DNA from: JBJMQS01 sp045802605
Lineage (GTDB): Bacteria > Planctomycetota > Planctomycetia > Gemmatales > Gemmataceae
Length of the DNA stretch: 64,000 nucleotides
NCBI GenBank assembly: GCA_045802605.1
Contig: JBJMQS010000074.1
Location: 62,001-126,000, forward strand
Reading direction: 5' to 3'
Below, one piece after another: positions 28,552-37,987 of the stretch. Numbering within the stretch: the first letter of the stretch is position 1; every line of letters begins with the position of its first letter. The translations under genes and the position numbers were made by a program. The notes beneath the pieces are model-generated. The model searched no databases and had not been told where the DNA came from. It was given only the letters and a program-made list of their open reading frames with translations.

Positions 28552-31500
28552 TCATCCAATCCGATAATCAAACGTCTCCATGTTCAAATTCACGTTGTAG
28601 TACGGGTCGCCGGCGTGTTCGCCCCAGCGATCACGAAACATTTGCATCTCTCCGGGCAGTACGCCGGGCTTGCTCGCCCCTTCGAAATGCAAGAGTTCCG
28701 CGTGCGGCGTGTAGACGATGCGATAGCCGAGCTTGCGGACTCGGAAGCAAAAATCGATGTCGTTGTAATTGAGCGGCAGGCCCTCATCGAAGCCGCCGGC
28801 TTCGCGATACACCTCGGCGCGCGTAATCAGACAGGCGCCGGTCACCGCGGCACAATTGTGCGGCAACAAATTGCGCGAGTAGTAGCCCGGGTGATGATGC
28901 GGGTGGCCATAAAACGGATGGCCCGGCTTGCCGTCGAGCACTGTCACGCCGACGTGCTGCAGCGCTCCATCGGGGAACACCAGCCGAGCGCCCACGGCAC
29001 CAATGCCGGGCTGGTGCGCGAACTCGAGCAGATTCTCCATCCAAGCCGGCGTGGTCACTTCCATGTCATCGTTGAGAAACAGCAAATACTCGCCCGTGGC
29101 ATGCTGCACGCCCAAGTTATTCACCATCGACCAGTTGAATGGTTGCTGATAAGTGACGCGCCGGACGCGCTCGTTCAGCAATTTCCGCTGCATCGCGGGC
29201 CGCATGGTCTCGCGGTCGAGGATGATCACTTCAAAGTTGGCCCAAGTCGAGCGCTTGGCGATGCTGGTGAGACAGTTTTCCAGGAGGCTGATCGCCCGCC
29301 CCGGCGCGGGGTCGGGCCGGCACTGGCTTGGAATAATGATGCTGACCTTCGGCGTGCCGCGAACGGCAAAGCGCGTATAGTTCAGTCCGGCCGATGGTCC
29401 GACTTCGACGTGCCCCGGTCGGCCCGTCCGGCGCAAGTGATCTTCCAAGGCTCGCATGCCGGAGGAGTGCGCTTCTGGTTTGGCGGCCACGCTCAATGCG
29501 GTCGAGTTGGATAGCAATCGCCAGTGATAAAGCACATCCGGCACATGCACGACGCGGCGAGCCTTTTCGCTCACCCGCAGGGCGAGATCATAATCCTGGG
29601 CTCCGTCGAACTCCGCGCGGAAGCCACCGACCTCACGCAGTAGCTCGGTGCGATAGACGCTCAGATGGCAGGTGTACATGCAGCCCAGGAAAAACTCCGG
29701 CGACCAATCCGGTTTGAAGAACGGCATGATCCGGTGGCCATCGGGTTTCATCTTGTCTTCGTCGGAATAGAGCATGTCCGCATCCGGCGTGGCCACGATC
29801 TCGCGGGCCATCCGGTAGAGTGCCTGCTCGGCAACTTCGTCGTCGTGATCGAGGAACGCGATGAAGTCGCCGGTCGCGAGGGCGAGGGCGGTGTTCGTGG
29901 CCGCGCTGATCCCGCCGCGGCGGCCCGGCGGGGCGAGCTTCACCCGACTGTCACGGCGAGCATATTCCTCGAGCACGGTTCGCACTTTGGCATCGGTGGA
30001 ACCATCATCAGCGATGCACAATTCCCAATGGGGATAGGTTTGCCGGAGGACGGATTCGATCGCCAGCCGCAGATACTTCTCCGGCGTGTTGTAAGTGGGC
30101 ATCACGACCGAGAACTTCGGCGGATTCTCCAAGTTCATGGCCCAATCGCGATGGGCCGCACGGTCGGTGTCGTTCAAAGTGTGATTGGCAATCCAGCGTT
30201 GGTAAGCCTTCTCAGGCTCATAGAAACCGTGGCGAGTACAGCGCGGATCGTGCAACCCCAGGGCCCATTTGCGGGCGACGTCGCCCCAGCGTCCGGTGAA
30301 GAGAAGCTGCAAACCTTTGAGCAACACCGGCAGCGTGTTGTGGTAGGCTCGCAACAGGCGAAGCTTGCGGCGAAGCGCGTCAAGGATTGTGTATGGCCCG
30401 GGCCGGGGTGCGAGATCGAATTGATCGAGCCGGAATTCTCCCGCGCTGTCGAGTGGATCAATGCGGATGGCCCGCGTGGGCCGGTCGAGATGGAGGAAGA
30501 ATTCTTCGTCGTTATCTCCCGCAACCAATGTGAATTGGCCTAGAAGCGTGGTCGGGTCGAAGCCGCCGTCGCGCTCGGCATAGATTTCCAAGCGCGATTT
30601 GTGCGCGACATTGGCTCGCAATCGCACCCGCACCCAGCCCGCCGGCAGCCAGCAGCAGACGAGAAATTGCGGGTCGGCTCCCGTAGCGTTCCACTTGCCG
30701 GTTTCGGGTAACGGGTCGAGATCTTTCCACGGCCGCAAATTGTCGCGCGTGAATCCGCGTGGCCGAATCAAATTCTTGACGCGTCGCAAGGGAGCCAGCA
30801 GCTTCCACCCGCGCGACGATTCCAGAGCATCGACGAAGGACAAGAGTACGCAGTGTCGCAAATCAAAGTCAGAGCGGTTGCGAGTCAGTTCACGGATGAT
30901 GCCCTTGAGAGTCGCCGGCTCGTGCCGTGAACGTTCAAGCCGGGCGTTGACGAATGCGATCGCGCTGTGGGCGATCTGGTCCATCGCGCTGCCGAGCACG
31001 TCGCCATTTGGTGACGTGTGGTCCGAATCATTCTGCAGCGCATCTGTGGCATCGAAATGTTTTGCAATCACGTAATAGCGACGGTATGGGCCGGTGTCGC
31101 CAGCACGCTGCATGATCGTGTCGAGCAATTCCGCCCGGACCGCGGGCTCGGTGTCCATGGCCAACGCGGTTTGCGCTAGCGTCGTCCCCGCGAGCCAGCG
31201 ATCGGCGCTCGTGCCATCGAATGTGGCGAACGGCACCTCAAGCCGGCTCAGGAGTTCGCGCAACCGCGCGTCATCGACAAGCGGAGATCCGTCGTGGCCA
31301 ATTAAGCGCGCGACGGCAGCGTCGGCCTCTGTAAGCACCACGCCGCGACGCGATACGCGCAACATTTGGGTAATCGCGAATTCGTGCCGTTCGGGTGGTA
31401 TTTGGCGTAACGCGTCAAACGCCACGACGACATCGAAATCGTTGGCATCGAGCACGAGTTCTTCGTGGGCATGATGAACAATTTCGACGCGATCGGTCTC

Positions 31501-31725
31501 GAACAAACTCGCAAAGCGCGAATCACCATCGGGCGTCAGGACCAAAAGGCGAACTCGGCCCGTCAGTCCGCGGCAGAGTTTCTCGACGTGATTCGCCGCC
31601 TGTTGATATTTGTCCCATTGATCAAACGAAAGTTGGCCAGGCTCGAGTGGGTCAGCACGAAGGAGATTTGTGGCGCTGGCGACTTTCGGCGCGGCGGCCG
31701 GGGCGGTGCGCAGTGCGGACGACAT
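28552..31725 (-). CDS. Multidomain glycosyltransferase, two GT2 domains with N-terminal methyltransferase-like region
   Basis: 1057 residues from the ATG at 31725 (MSSALRTAPAAAPK), preceded by GGGAGG; the frame is open further to 31869 but that would run through a palindromic repeat. Residues 40-200 resemble a class I methyltransferase fold (RVRLLVLTPDGDSR, DFDVVVAFDALRQIP). A beta-rich linker is at about 350-450. GT2 domain 1 starts at 535 (FSVVMPTYNTPEKYL, ADDGSTD, DHDDE); GT2 domain 2 at 792 (VSIIIPSQCRPDP, NDDMEV, HFEGAS). No membrane segments. Likely builds a surface polysaccharide in the cytoplasm; sugar and acceptor unknown. Confidence 0.88.
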   Translation of the reverse strand: MSSALRTAPAAAPKVASATNLLRADPLEPGQLSFDQWDKYQQAANHVEKLCRGLTGRVRLLVLTPDGDSRFASLFETDRVEIVHHAHEELVLDANDFDVVVAFDALRQIPPERHEFAITQMLRVSRRGVVLTEADAAVARLIGHDGSPLVDDARLRELLSRLEVPFATFDGTSADRWLAGTTLAQTALAMDTEPAVRAELLDTIMQRAGDTGPYRRYYVIAKHFDATDALQNDSDHTSPNGDVLGSAMDQIAHSAIAFVNARLERSRHEPATLKGIIRELTRNRSDFDLRHCVLLSFVDALESSRGWKLLAPLRRVKNLIRPRGFTRDNLRPWKDLDPLPETGKWNATGADPQFLVCCWLPAGWVRVRLRANVAHKSRLEIYAERDGGFDPTTLLGQFTLVAGDNDEEFFLHLDRPTRAIRIDPLDSAGEFRLDQFDLAPRPGPYTILDALRRKLRLLRAYHNTLPVLLKGLQLLFTGRWGDVARKWALGLHDPRCTRHGFYEPEKAYQRWIANHTLNDTDRAAHRDWAMNLENPPKFSVVMPTYNTPEKYLRLAIESVLRQTYPHWELCIADDGSTDAKVRTVLEEYARRDSRVKLAPPGRRGGISAATNTALALATGDFIAFLDHDDEVAEQALYRMAREIVATPDADMLYSDEDKMKPDGHRIMPFFKPDWSPEFFLGCMYTCHLSVYRTELLREVGGFRAEFDGAQDYDLALRVSEKARRVVHVPDVLYHWRLLSNSTALSVAAKPEAHSSGMRALEDHLRRTGRPGHVEVGPSAGLNYTRFAVRGTPKVSIIIPSQCRPDPAPGRAISLLENCLTSIAKRSTWANFEVIILDRETMRPAMQRKLLNERVRRVTYQQPFNWSMVNNLGVQHATGEYLLFLNDDMEVTTPAWMENLLEFAHQPGIGAVGARLVFPDGALQHVGVTVLDGKPGHPFYGHPHHHPGYYSRNLLPHNCAAVTGACLITRAEVYREAGGFDEGLPLNYNDIDFCFRVRKLGYRIVYTPHAELLHFEGASKPGVLPGEMQMFRDRWGEHAGDPYYNVNLNMETFDYRIG

Positions 31726-31815
31726 TGAGGCCTCCCTGCCGAGATCTTGGGGCCCATCAAAGTAACGGAAATGCTTGCGAAACGTCAAGTTAAGACTTAT
31801 CGCCAGTCCTGTTAG

Positions 31816-31881
31816 CCCGACGCCCCAGCGAGGGCGAACCCTGCAAGCGCTCGCAGGGTTCGCCCTCACTGGGGCGTCGGG
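31816..31881. repeat. 29-bp inverted repeat (palindrome family C)
   Basis: Arms 31816-31844 and 31853-31881 match over 29 bp with one mismatch, around an eight-base loop. The arm includes GAGGGCGAACCCTGC. It lies nine bases downstream of the symporter stop and upstream of the glycosyltransferase start. No T-run on either strand, so it looks like a dispersed palindrome more than a classical terminator. Confidence 0.9.
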
Positions 31882-31890
31882 GTAAAAGGA

Positions 31891-33423
31891 TCAATTTGCT
31901 GGGTTTGCTGGCTCATCCAGTGGTTTACCGGTCGCTGAATCGTCGAATTCGCCTTCCCAACGGGCCATGACGCAGGTCGCCAGGCAATTGCCGATCAAGT
32001 TCACCGTCGTCCGCGCCATATCCATCAATTCGTCCACACCGAGGATCACGGCGACGGCTTCCAGCGGCAGGCCAAAGCTGGCGAGCGTACCGGACAGAAT
32101 GACCAGCGATGCCCGAGGCACGGCCGCGACGCCTTTGCTCGTGATCATCAGTGTGATCATCATCCACACTTGTTGGCCGAATGTCAGGTGCACATGGGCC
32201 GCTTGGGCTGCGAAGACCGAGGCCACCGCGAGATAAAGCGTGGTGCCGTCGAGATTGAATGAGTAACCGGTGGGCATGACGAACGCCACGATGCGCTTGG
32301 GCACGCCGATCGATTGCATCGCCAACATGGCTTTCGGTAGCGCGGCTTCCGACGATGTCGTGGAAAAGGCGATGAGCGCGGGTTCCTTCACCGCGCGGGC
32401 AAATTTCTTCAACGGCACCCGGGTCAATAATGCCGTTGGCAACAACACAACTAAAAGGAAGACAACCAGCGCACCGTAAAGGGTCAGGATCAGGACTGCC
32501 AGATTTTTCAAAACCTCCAGGCCGGAATGCCCCACCGTGACGGCGATCGCCGCCCCGATGCCGATCGGCGCATAGTTCATAACTAGGCCGGTAAATTTGA
32601 ACATCACTTCCGCGAGCGCATCCAAGCCCGTGATGATTAACTCTTTCGGTCGGCCCTTCACCCGAGTAACCGCAACGCCGAACAAAATCGACCAGAAAAC
32701 GATTTGCAGCACTTCGTTTTTGGCTGCGGCTTCAAACACACTTTCGGGGACGATGTGTTTGAGAAAATCATCCAAGCCTTGCGTAACCGCGGCGAGTTGT
32801 TCGCCCTCCTGTGACGGCGCGTTAAGTTTGACTCCGACGCCGGGTTTGGTGAGGTTCACTGCCGCGAGGCCAATGAATAGCGCCAATGTTGTAACGATTT
32901 CGAAATAGATCAGCGACTTCAGCGCCAAGCGGCCGACCCGTTTCATGTCATCGCCGTGTCCCGCAATGCCGATAACGAGCGTGGCAAAAATGAGCGGAGC
33001 GATCAGTGATTTGATCATCCGTAGAAAGATTGTTGAAAATGGCCTTAGGTCTCCTGCGCTCAATTTTGCGTATTCGACCCTTACCTTGTCGCCGCGCACA
33101 GGAGTGTTTTTGGCTGCCGAATTCGAATCTTGCCTTGCGACGGCCTTCAAGATCTTCAACGTGACCCGTTGGTCGGATGAGAGGTCAACTCCTTCCCAAT
33201 AGCGGCTCGATTGCTCCTCGTTTTTCCGAAAACGGGTTTCACGCTTTAACTCCTCCGGCACGCCGCTGTCGCGGGTCACGACCACCTCGGCTGCATCATC
33301 TGAAACCGATGTGACGATCCCCGACCAATGCGGATCCGGAAACACCGAGCCCACGAGGGTTCCAAGCACCATCGCGACGATGATCCACTGAGTCAGGGAG
33401 AGTTTGCGCAAGAATGGGAGCAT
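31891..33423 (-). CDS. Dicarboxylate/amino acid:cation symporter (DAACS, GltP/DctA type)
   Basis: 510 residues. Conserved elements: PLIFATLVIGIAGHGD, AFSTTSSEAALPKAML (the serine-rich re-entrant loop), AFVMPTGYSFNLDGTTLYLA and the substrate/cation-binding region GVDELMDMARTTVNLIGNCL. The protein takes up C4-dicarboxylates or acidic amino acids with Na+ or H+. It is longer than the usual 420-450 residues because about 90 residues (SGIVTSVSDDAAEVVVTRDS and on) are inserted after the first membrane helix, probably outside the membrane. Start ATG 33423, with weak GAGAC upstream. Confidence 0.92.
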   Translation of the reverse strand: MLPFLRKLSLTQWIIVAMVLGTLVGSVFPDPHWSGIVTSVSDDAAEVVVTRDSGVPEELKRETRFRKNEEQSSRYWEGVDLSSDQRVTLKILKAVARQDSNSAAKNTPVRGDKVRVEYAKLSAGDLRPFSTIFLRMIKSLIAPLIFATLVIGIAGHGDDMKRVGRLALKSLIYFEIVTTLALFIGLAAVNLTKPGVGVKLNAPSQEGEQLAAVTQGLDDFLKHIVPESVFEAAAKNEVLQIVFWSILFGVAVTRVKGRPKELIITGLDALAEVMFKFTGLVMNYAPIGIGAAIAVTVGHSGLEVLKNLAVLILTLYGALVVFLLVVLLPTALLTRVPLKKFARAVKEPALIAFSTTSSEAALPKAMLAMQSIGVPKRIVAFVMPTGYSFNLDGTTLYLAVASVFAAQAAHVHLTFGQQVWMMITLMITSKGVAAVPRASLVILSGTLASFGLPLEAVAVILGVDELMDMARTTVNLIGNCLATCVMARWEGEFDDSATGKPLDEPANPAN

Positions 33424-33514
33424 AGGTCGGTCTCGGAATGATGAAGGAGCTGCGTTGCCGAAGATATGGATTGAGGCATTGAACGCCAGAAGTGTGTCAT
33501 TCTGAGTGTCCGCT

Positions 33515-33580
33515 GTGTCATCCCGAGGCTTGGCGAGGGATCTGTTTGGGCAGATCCCTCGCCAAGCCTCGGGATGACAC
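33515..33580. repeat. 30-bp perfect palindrome (family B)
   Basis: Arms 33515-33544 and 33551-33580 are perfectly complementary over 30 bp with the loop TTTGGG. The arm starts GTGTCATCCCGAGGCTTG. This resembles the widespread intergenic repeats of the type TGTCATCCTGAG...GGATCT known from many bacterial genomes. It lies in the gap upstream of the symporter gene. Confidence 0.95.
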
Positions 33581-33637
33581 GATGGAGCGGAGGAACAATA
33601 CTTGAAACTCGAAGTGACGTAAAAAACGCTTTTACCA

Positions 33638-34462
33638 CTACCCCGCCCGGGAGATTTGCTCGCGGCGATGTTCGCCGATTCGGGCAGAGCGACGGATCGG
33701 ATTGCCTTCGAGTCGTAATTCTTCCAAGTTCGCCAGGTGTGGGGATCGCTTCAAGGAACGCATGCCGGCTGAGGTAATTTCGTTATTCGACAAATCCAGT
33801 TGCCGTAAATGTGTACGCGCTGGTGCGTTCGCTAGCGCATTTGCGCCAACATCTGTAATCAAATTGTTGCCCAGAGCGAGAATCCGCAGCCCGGGCAAGC
33901 GGCCCGACGCCGCGAGTGCCGTCGCGCCAAAGTCTGTGATCCCGTTGTTCGCCAAATCGAGGGCGACGAGATTGGGGAAGTCCTCGGCTTGGGCGATGGC
34001 GATGGCAATGGCGTCGCGGACCCACTCGAATCCGAGATAAAGCGATCGTACCCGCTGGCATTTCGAAGAGGCGACCAATCCGCGTACCAACTCCGCGTCC
34101 ATGTACGAAGGCGGCGTGAGATGGATTCCCACCACCGACGGCAATTCAAGAATCTCGTGGTCATCGAGAAAATCGCGGATGTTCAACGAGACTTCCAAGA
34201 ACCCGCGATGAAACCAACCGCGATACAGTTGCTCGGCCAACGGTCCGAACCATTCTTCTTCATGCTCCGTTAGAAGAGCTCTTTCGCGCGCTCGGAGCGT
34301 ATCTTGCTGCCGGTCGTCTGGATGGCCGTGCGCCAGTTCAGTTTGGATGCGGATGAACTCGCCGCGCGGATCGCCCCGCTCATCCAGATAGTCGGCGAAG
34401 ATCAGTCGCGGAATGTCATCGTCGGGGTTCGCCCGGATCGCCGCGAGGAAAGAGTCGAACAT
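33638..34462 (-). CDS. Leucine-rich repeat protein with TIGR02996-type N-terminus
   Basis: 274 residues. The start MFDSFLAAIRANPDDDIPRL followed by IFADYLDERGDPRGEFIRIQ is the TIGR02996 repeat-companion domain, which is largely confined to planctomycetes such as Gemmata. Leucine-rich repeats follow at about 140-260 (NLVALDLANNGITDFGATAL, HLRQLDLSNNEITSAGMRSL, NLEELRLEGNPI). Such proteins usually bind other proteins. The gene starts nine bases after the dockerin surface-protein stop, with its AGGGAT site in that gap, so the two probably form an operon. Confidence 0.9.
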   Translation of the reverse strand: MFDSFLAAIRANPDDDIPRLIFADYLDERGDPRGEFIRIQTELAHGHPDDRQQDTLRARERALLTEHEEEWFGPLAEQLYRGWFHRGFLEVSLNIRDFLDDHEILELPSVVGIHLTPPSYMDAELVRGLVASSKCQRVRSLYLGFEWVRDAIAIAIAQAEDFPNLVALDLANNGITDFGATALAASGRLPGLRILALGNNLITDVGANALANAPARTHLRQLDLSNNEITSAGMRSLKRSPHLANLEELRLEGNPIRRSARIGEHRREQISRAG

Positions 34463-34471
34463 ATCCCTGAA

Positions 34472-37400
34472 TCACGTTCCAATGCGGTTGCGGAATTCCA
34501 GATAATCCACCTGATCGACAGTGTTGTCGTTGTTGTAGTCAAAAGTGAACGAGGGAAGCGTGAGCACATTCCGAAACATCAGATAGTCCGTCTGATCGAC
34601 CGCATTGTCTCCGTTGCCGTCGCCAAACTTGCGGTAGAAGTTGAATTGGTAATCGCTCGTTCCGCCATCGGAGTTGCCGTCAAGATTGAGGCTGCCGTCC
34701 GTCACTTTGTTTGAGAGAACCTTCAGCGTGAATGTCCCGTCTAAGAGGGAGCCATTCACGAACTCCGGACTATTCAAGAAGTCGATCTGCACAACCGTCG
34801 GGCTCGTCGCCATTGCCGTGAGCGGCACGTTCTGCGGTGCGCCAGGACCGGAATTGCGCGTAACCGAGAATGCCTGGCTGGTGGGCAGAGGAATCGTCAC
34901 CGCTTCCGTGAATGTTACCGTCAGTTGGTTGATGCGGGACCGTTGGACATTGCCATCGTTGACCCTCACCGACGCCACACGCGGCGGATTGCTTAGCGTG
35001 ATGCTCGAGTTCGCCGTGACATTGTCGCTTTCAACCGTCTCGCCAATCGCGTTCAGCGCATCGGTCTGCACCAGCACGTAATACTTGCCGTCCGGCTGAG
35101 CGGGGTTCGTAGGTAGGTGGACCAGTTTGCTGCCGTTGTACGTGCCGGCCGGGTTCAACGTTGTCGATATCGTGGCATCGCCCAGGGCGATATCGGTGCC
35201 GTCCAGCACGGTATCTTGCGATAGCCAAACGCGATCGATCCACGAGCCACTCGCCGTGCCACCGGCATTGTTCTGCACCGTCCAGCCCACGCTGAGGTTT
35301 TGGCCGAAGTTTGCTGTCGCAGGCACGCCGGTGATGGTCGTGACATTCAGGTTCGGGAGCGTCACCGAGAGTTGATGCGCATAAGCGGAGGGCATCGCAT
35401 TCCCGGCCGCGTCGTTGATGCCAGGCCCGATCGTGATCGTGTAGCTACCCTGGCTGGCGAGCGGAGTGACATTGACCCGGAATTGGTTGGGACCGGTCTG
35501 CATGATTGAGGTGGCCCCGTAAGGACCCGCCGGGCCAACAACGCCCACATCGGCGATGGTGAAACTGCCACCGTTCATAGCTTCGCTGAATGTCACATCG
35601 ACGTAGTTGACGACAGATACGGCGGCGGCCGGCACCACAGAGCTGATCGTCGGTTGATTCGGCGCGATGCCGGTCAACGTGACATTGGCCGAATTGTAAG
35701 TCGGCTGCAACTCAACGCTATTTTGTGTGAGCCCATAGTAATTCGCGAAGAAGCCACTGAGCGATCCAAACGTTACCGGCTGGTAGGTGTTGCTTAACAC
35801 CGGAAGATGGCCGCTCATGAGGCTCACCGCCAGCGATCCGTCCAGAGTTGCCTGGCCCGTGACCGCAAGCCGGTCATAAAGATTGCTCGCTGTCCCACCC
35901 AGGCGGATGGCCAATTGGCCGGTGGCAGTCTGTGTGTAGTTGCCATTAATGGTGAGAAGGCCGGCGCCTGCGGTGGGCATTTGCGGTTGAATCACGCCGG
36001 CATTGGTCACGTTCGCCTTGAGGGTTCCGAATCCCGTCGCAGTGACTGCCGATCCGAGACTGAGATTCGACAGGCTGAATTTGCCCGTGTCATCAAAATT
36101 CAAGTTGAGTCGATCCAGGCTCAGCGAGGGCGCGGTCGTGAGGAGGCCGCTGCCGGTAACCGTGATCTGACCGGTCGTTGCCGTCGGATCAATGATGGTG
36201 GTCAGACCGCTCAAATCTAATTGGCTGTTCGTGCCGTTGACGAACAAGTCGCTCTTGCCAGCCGTGAGTTGCGTTAGCGCGGGCATCGAAAGAACGCCGC
36301 CGGAGGTCGCGCGGAGGAATGTCGTATTACTGGAATTGCCGCCAATGCTCGTGAGCGCGGGAAACTCCAGCCGGGCTCCGATGCTAAATCCGCTGAAGGT
36401 GACGTCGCGGTCCGGTGCGGGGAAATTCGTGACCAGCGGAAACGTCGCGACAGCGCGCGATGCCGTGATCCCGACGGAATTGAGCGTGGTCAAATTATTG
36501 AAGGTCACGGTCGGCACCGGAGAATTCCCGAGCCCGACTTGCATGTCCGCGTGCGAAAATGAAATCAATTGGTTGGTCGGGAAATCGGCCGCATTGCGAA
36601 CGATCAAATTCACGCCGTTGAGCGTCGTCAAACTGCTGCTGACTTTGATGCTGCCCTGATAGCTGCTCAGATACGCCTTGTCGCCGACTGGTCCGGTCAT
36701 GCTCGACAGCGCGTTAAAATTCATCGCGCCGCCGTTATCGCTGCGAAGCTCGATCTTCACGCCGTTTAGAGCGGTGACATTCGGCACCGATACCGTGCCT
36801 CCGGTCATCGCGCGAAATCGCACGACGAACGACGATGGTGCCACCGTGGTCAAGCCACCCATGGTCAGCACGGACCCAGCATCGGAGGCTTGGAAGTTCG
36901 GTTCCTCAGTTTCCGCGGCCGGAACCGTGGTCACGCCCGGCATCGAGATCACCGTGCCGTTATTTGCAAAGACGCTGGAGGAAGCGAACGTCGTTAATGC
37001 CGAAAACGTCGCAGTGCCGCCATAGCCATTGATGGAGCCATGCTTGAAGGAGGTCAAATTCGCGTATGGGAAGCCAGCGCTCGTATCGAACCAGAGGTAG
37101 TCATTGTCCAACTGTGTCAGAGACGCCGCCTGAATGACGCCTGAGTCTGATGAGTAAATTTGTGACAAGCCGTTATCGAGCTTGCTTAATGTTGGAACGG
37201 AGATCGTGCCATTGGTCGACGCGATGAATCGGTTGTTAAGAGTCGGTGAACCGAGGACCGAAGAAAGGTTTGGCATCGACAATAACGAGCCGGCTCCATC
37301 GGCCCAGAATTGCGTATCGCCGGTCGTCGGAGCACTCAACGTGGTCAAGCCCGGCAAGGAAACGCTAGAGCCCGAGAAAGCCGATACGCTCGCCGACGCC

Positions 37401-37744
37401 AAAGACGTCGCGCCCGCTGCGGAAAAACTCCCGAGGTTTTGCACTTTCAACAACTTACCGGCAGACAAATTCAATGGACCACTGTCGGTCAGTCCCACGC
37501 CATCGACGATCAGATCGTTATTGAGTGTGAGCTGAGCAACCGTCGCACCCGTGCCGGACAGGCTCACCGAACCGCTCGCCCCGCTGATAGTGACGCTATC
37601 ACTGGATCCGGGGAGCTGATCATTCGACCAATTGGCCGCACTATTCCAGAGGAGATTGCCGGCCCCGCCGTCCCACGACACAGCCGTGGGCGTGCACCGA
37701 TCTTCAAGACTTTGAAGCCGCAATGGTAAAGTCGATCGGCGCAT
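34472..37744 (-). CDS. Large surface protein with LEDR tag, CARDB and dockerin domains
   Basis: 1090 residues. The ATG at 37744 starts the tag MRRSTLPLRLQSLEDRCTPT; a longer frame to 37786 would run into a palindrome. Residues 20-640 are Ser/Thr/Gly-rich and repetitive (many ...LTTxxSxxVxA... strands), probably a beta-helix or autotransporter-like stalk. An Ig-like region (PTISSVVPAAAVSVVNYVDV) lies near 700. A CARDB domain is at about 796-915 (FGQNLSVGWTVQNNAG, GKYYVLVQTDALNAIGE). A dockerin type I-like pair ends the protein (DGNGDNAVDQTDYLMFRN, YNNDNTVDQVDYLEFRN). Probably exported and calcium-binding. Heads a two-gene operon with the LRR gene. Confidence 0.88.
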   Translation of the reverse strand: MRRSTLPLRLQSLEDRCTPTAVSWDGGAGNLLWNSAANWSNDQLPGSSDSVTISGASGSVSLSGTGATVAQLTLNNDLIVDGVGLTDSGPLNLSAGKLLKVQNLGSFSAAGATSLASASVSAFSGSSVSLPGLTTLSAPTTGDTQFWADGAGSLLSMPNLSSVLGSPTLNNRFIASTNGTISVPTLSKLDNGLSQIYSSDSGVIQAASLTQLDNDYLWFDTSAGFPYANLTSFKHGSINGYGGTATFSALTTFASSSVFANNGTVISMPGVTTVPAAETEEPNFQASDAGSVLTMGGLTTVAPSSFVVRFRAMTGGTVSVPNVTALNGVKIELRSDNGGAMNFNALSSMTGPVGDKAYLSSYQGSIKVSSSLTTLNGVNLIVRNAADFPTNQLISFSHADMQVGLGNSPVPTVTFNNLTTLNSVGITASRAVATFPLVTNFPAPDRDVTFSGFSIGARLEFPALTSIGGNSSNTTFLRATSGGVLSMPALTQLTAGKSDLFVNGTNSQLDLSGLTTIIDPTATTGQITVTGSGLLTTAPSLSLDRLNLNFDDTGKFSLSNLSLGSAVTATGFGTLKANVTNAGVIQPQMPTAGAGLLTINGNYTQTATGQLAIRLGGTASNLYDRLAVTGQATLDGSLAVSLMSGHLPVLSNTYQPVTFGSLSGFFANYYGLTQNSVELQPTYNSANVTLTGIAPNQPTISSVVPAAAVSVVNYVDVTFSEAMNGGSFTIADVGVVGPAGPYGATSIMQTGPNQFRVNVTPLASQGSYTITIGPGINDAAGNAMPSAYAHQLSVTLPNLNVTTITGVPATANFGQNLSVGWTVQNNAGGTASGSWIDRVWLSQDTVLDGTDIALGDATISTTLNPAGTYNGSKLVHLPTNPAQPDGKYYVLVQTDALNAIGETVESDNVTANSSITLSNPPRVASVRVNDGNVQRSRINQLTVTFTEAVTIPLPTSQAFSVTRNSGPGAPQNVPLTAMATSPTVVQIDFLNSPEFVNGSLLDGTFTLKVLSNKVTDGSLNLDGNSDGGTSDYQFNFYRKFGDGNGDNAVDQTDYLMFRNVLTLPSFTFDYNNDNTVDQVDYLEFRNRIGT

Positions 37745-37759
37745 CAAACAAATCCTCAG

Positions 37760-37817
37760 GTAGGTCCGCCTACCCGGCGGAACCACGGCGCGGTTCTGCC
37801 TGGCAGGCGGAACCTAC
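37760..37817. repeat. Imperfect palindrome at the 5' end of the dockerin gene (family F)
   Basis: Arm 37760-37784 (GTAGGTCCGCCTACCCGGCG...) pairs with 37792-37817 with a few mismatches and one gap around a seven-base spacer. Its gene-proximal end touches the probable Shine-Dalgarno TGAGGA (37753-37758, minus strand) of the surface-protein gene. Confidence 0.75.
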
Positions 37818-37987
37818 GAGATTTCAGCTTTAAGAAATGGGCTCAGCTTTGGCGCGAGGTCAACGACCCATTGTACCGGCGAGGTCGTGACACCCAAACG
37901 CAACCCGGCAAAATCGATGGTTTGCTAGTGCCGCCGGCCTGAATATCCCGGCCGGCCGTCATAGTTTCAATGATTCTCGGATCCGCT

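Noticed and set aside
31726..31869. N-terminal extension of the large glycosyltransferase
   Set aside because: The extension is encoded by the palindromic repeat; the ATG at 31725 has a strong GGGAGG site.
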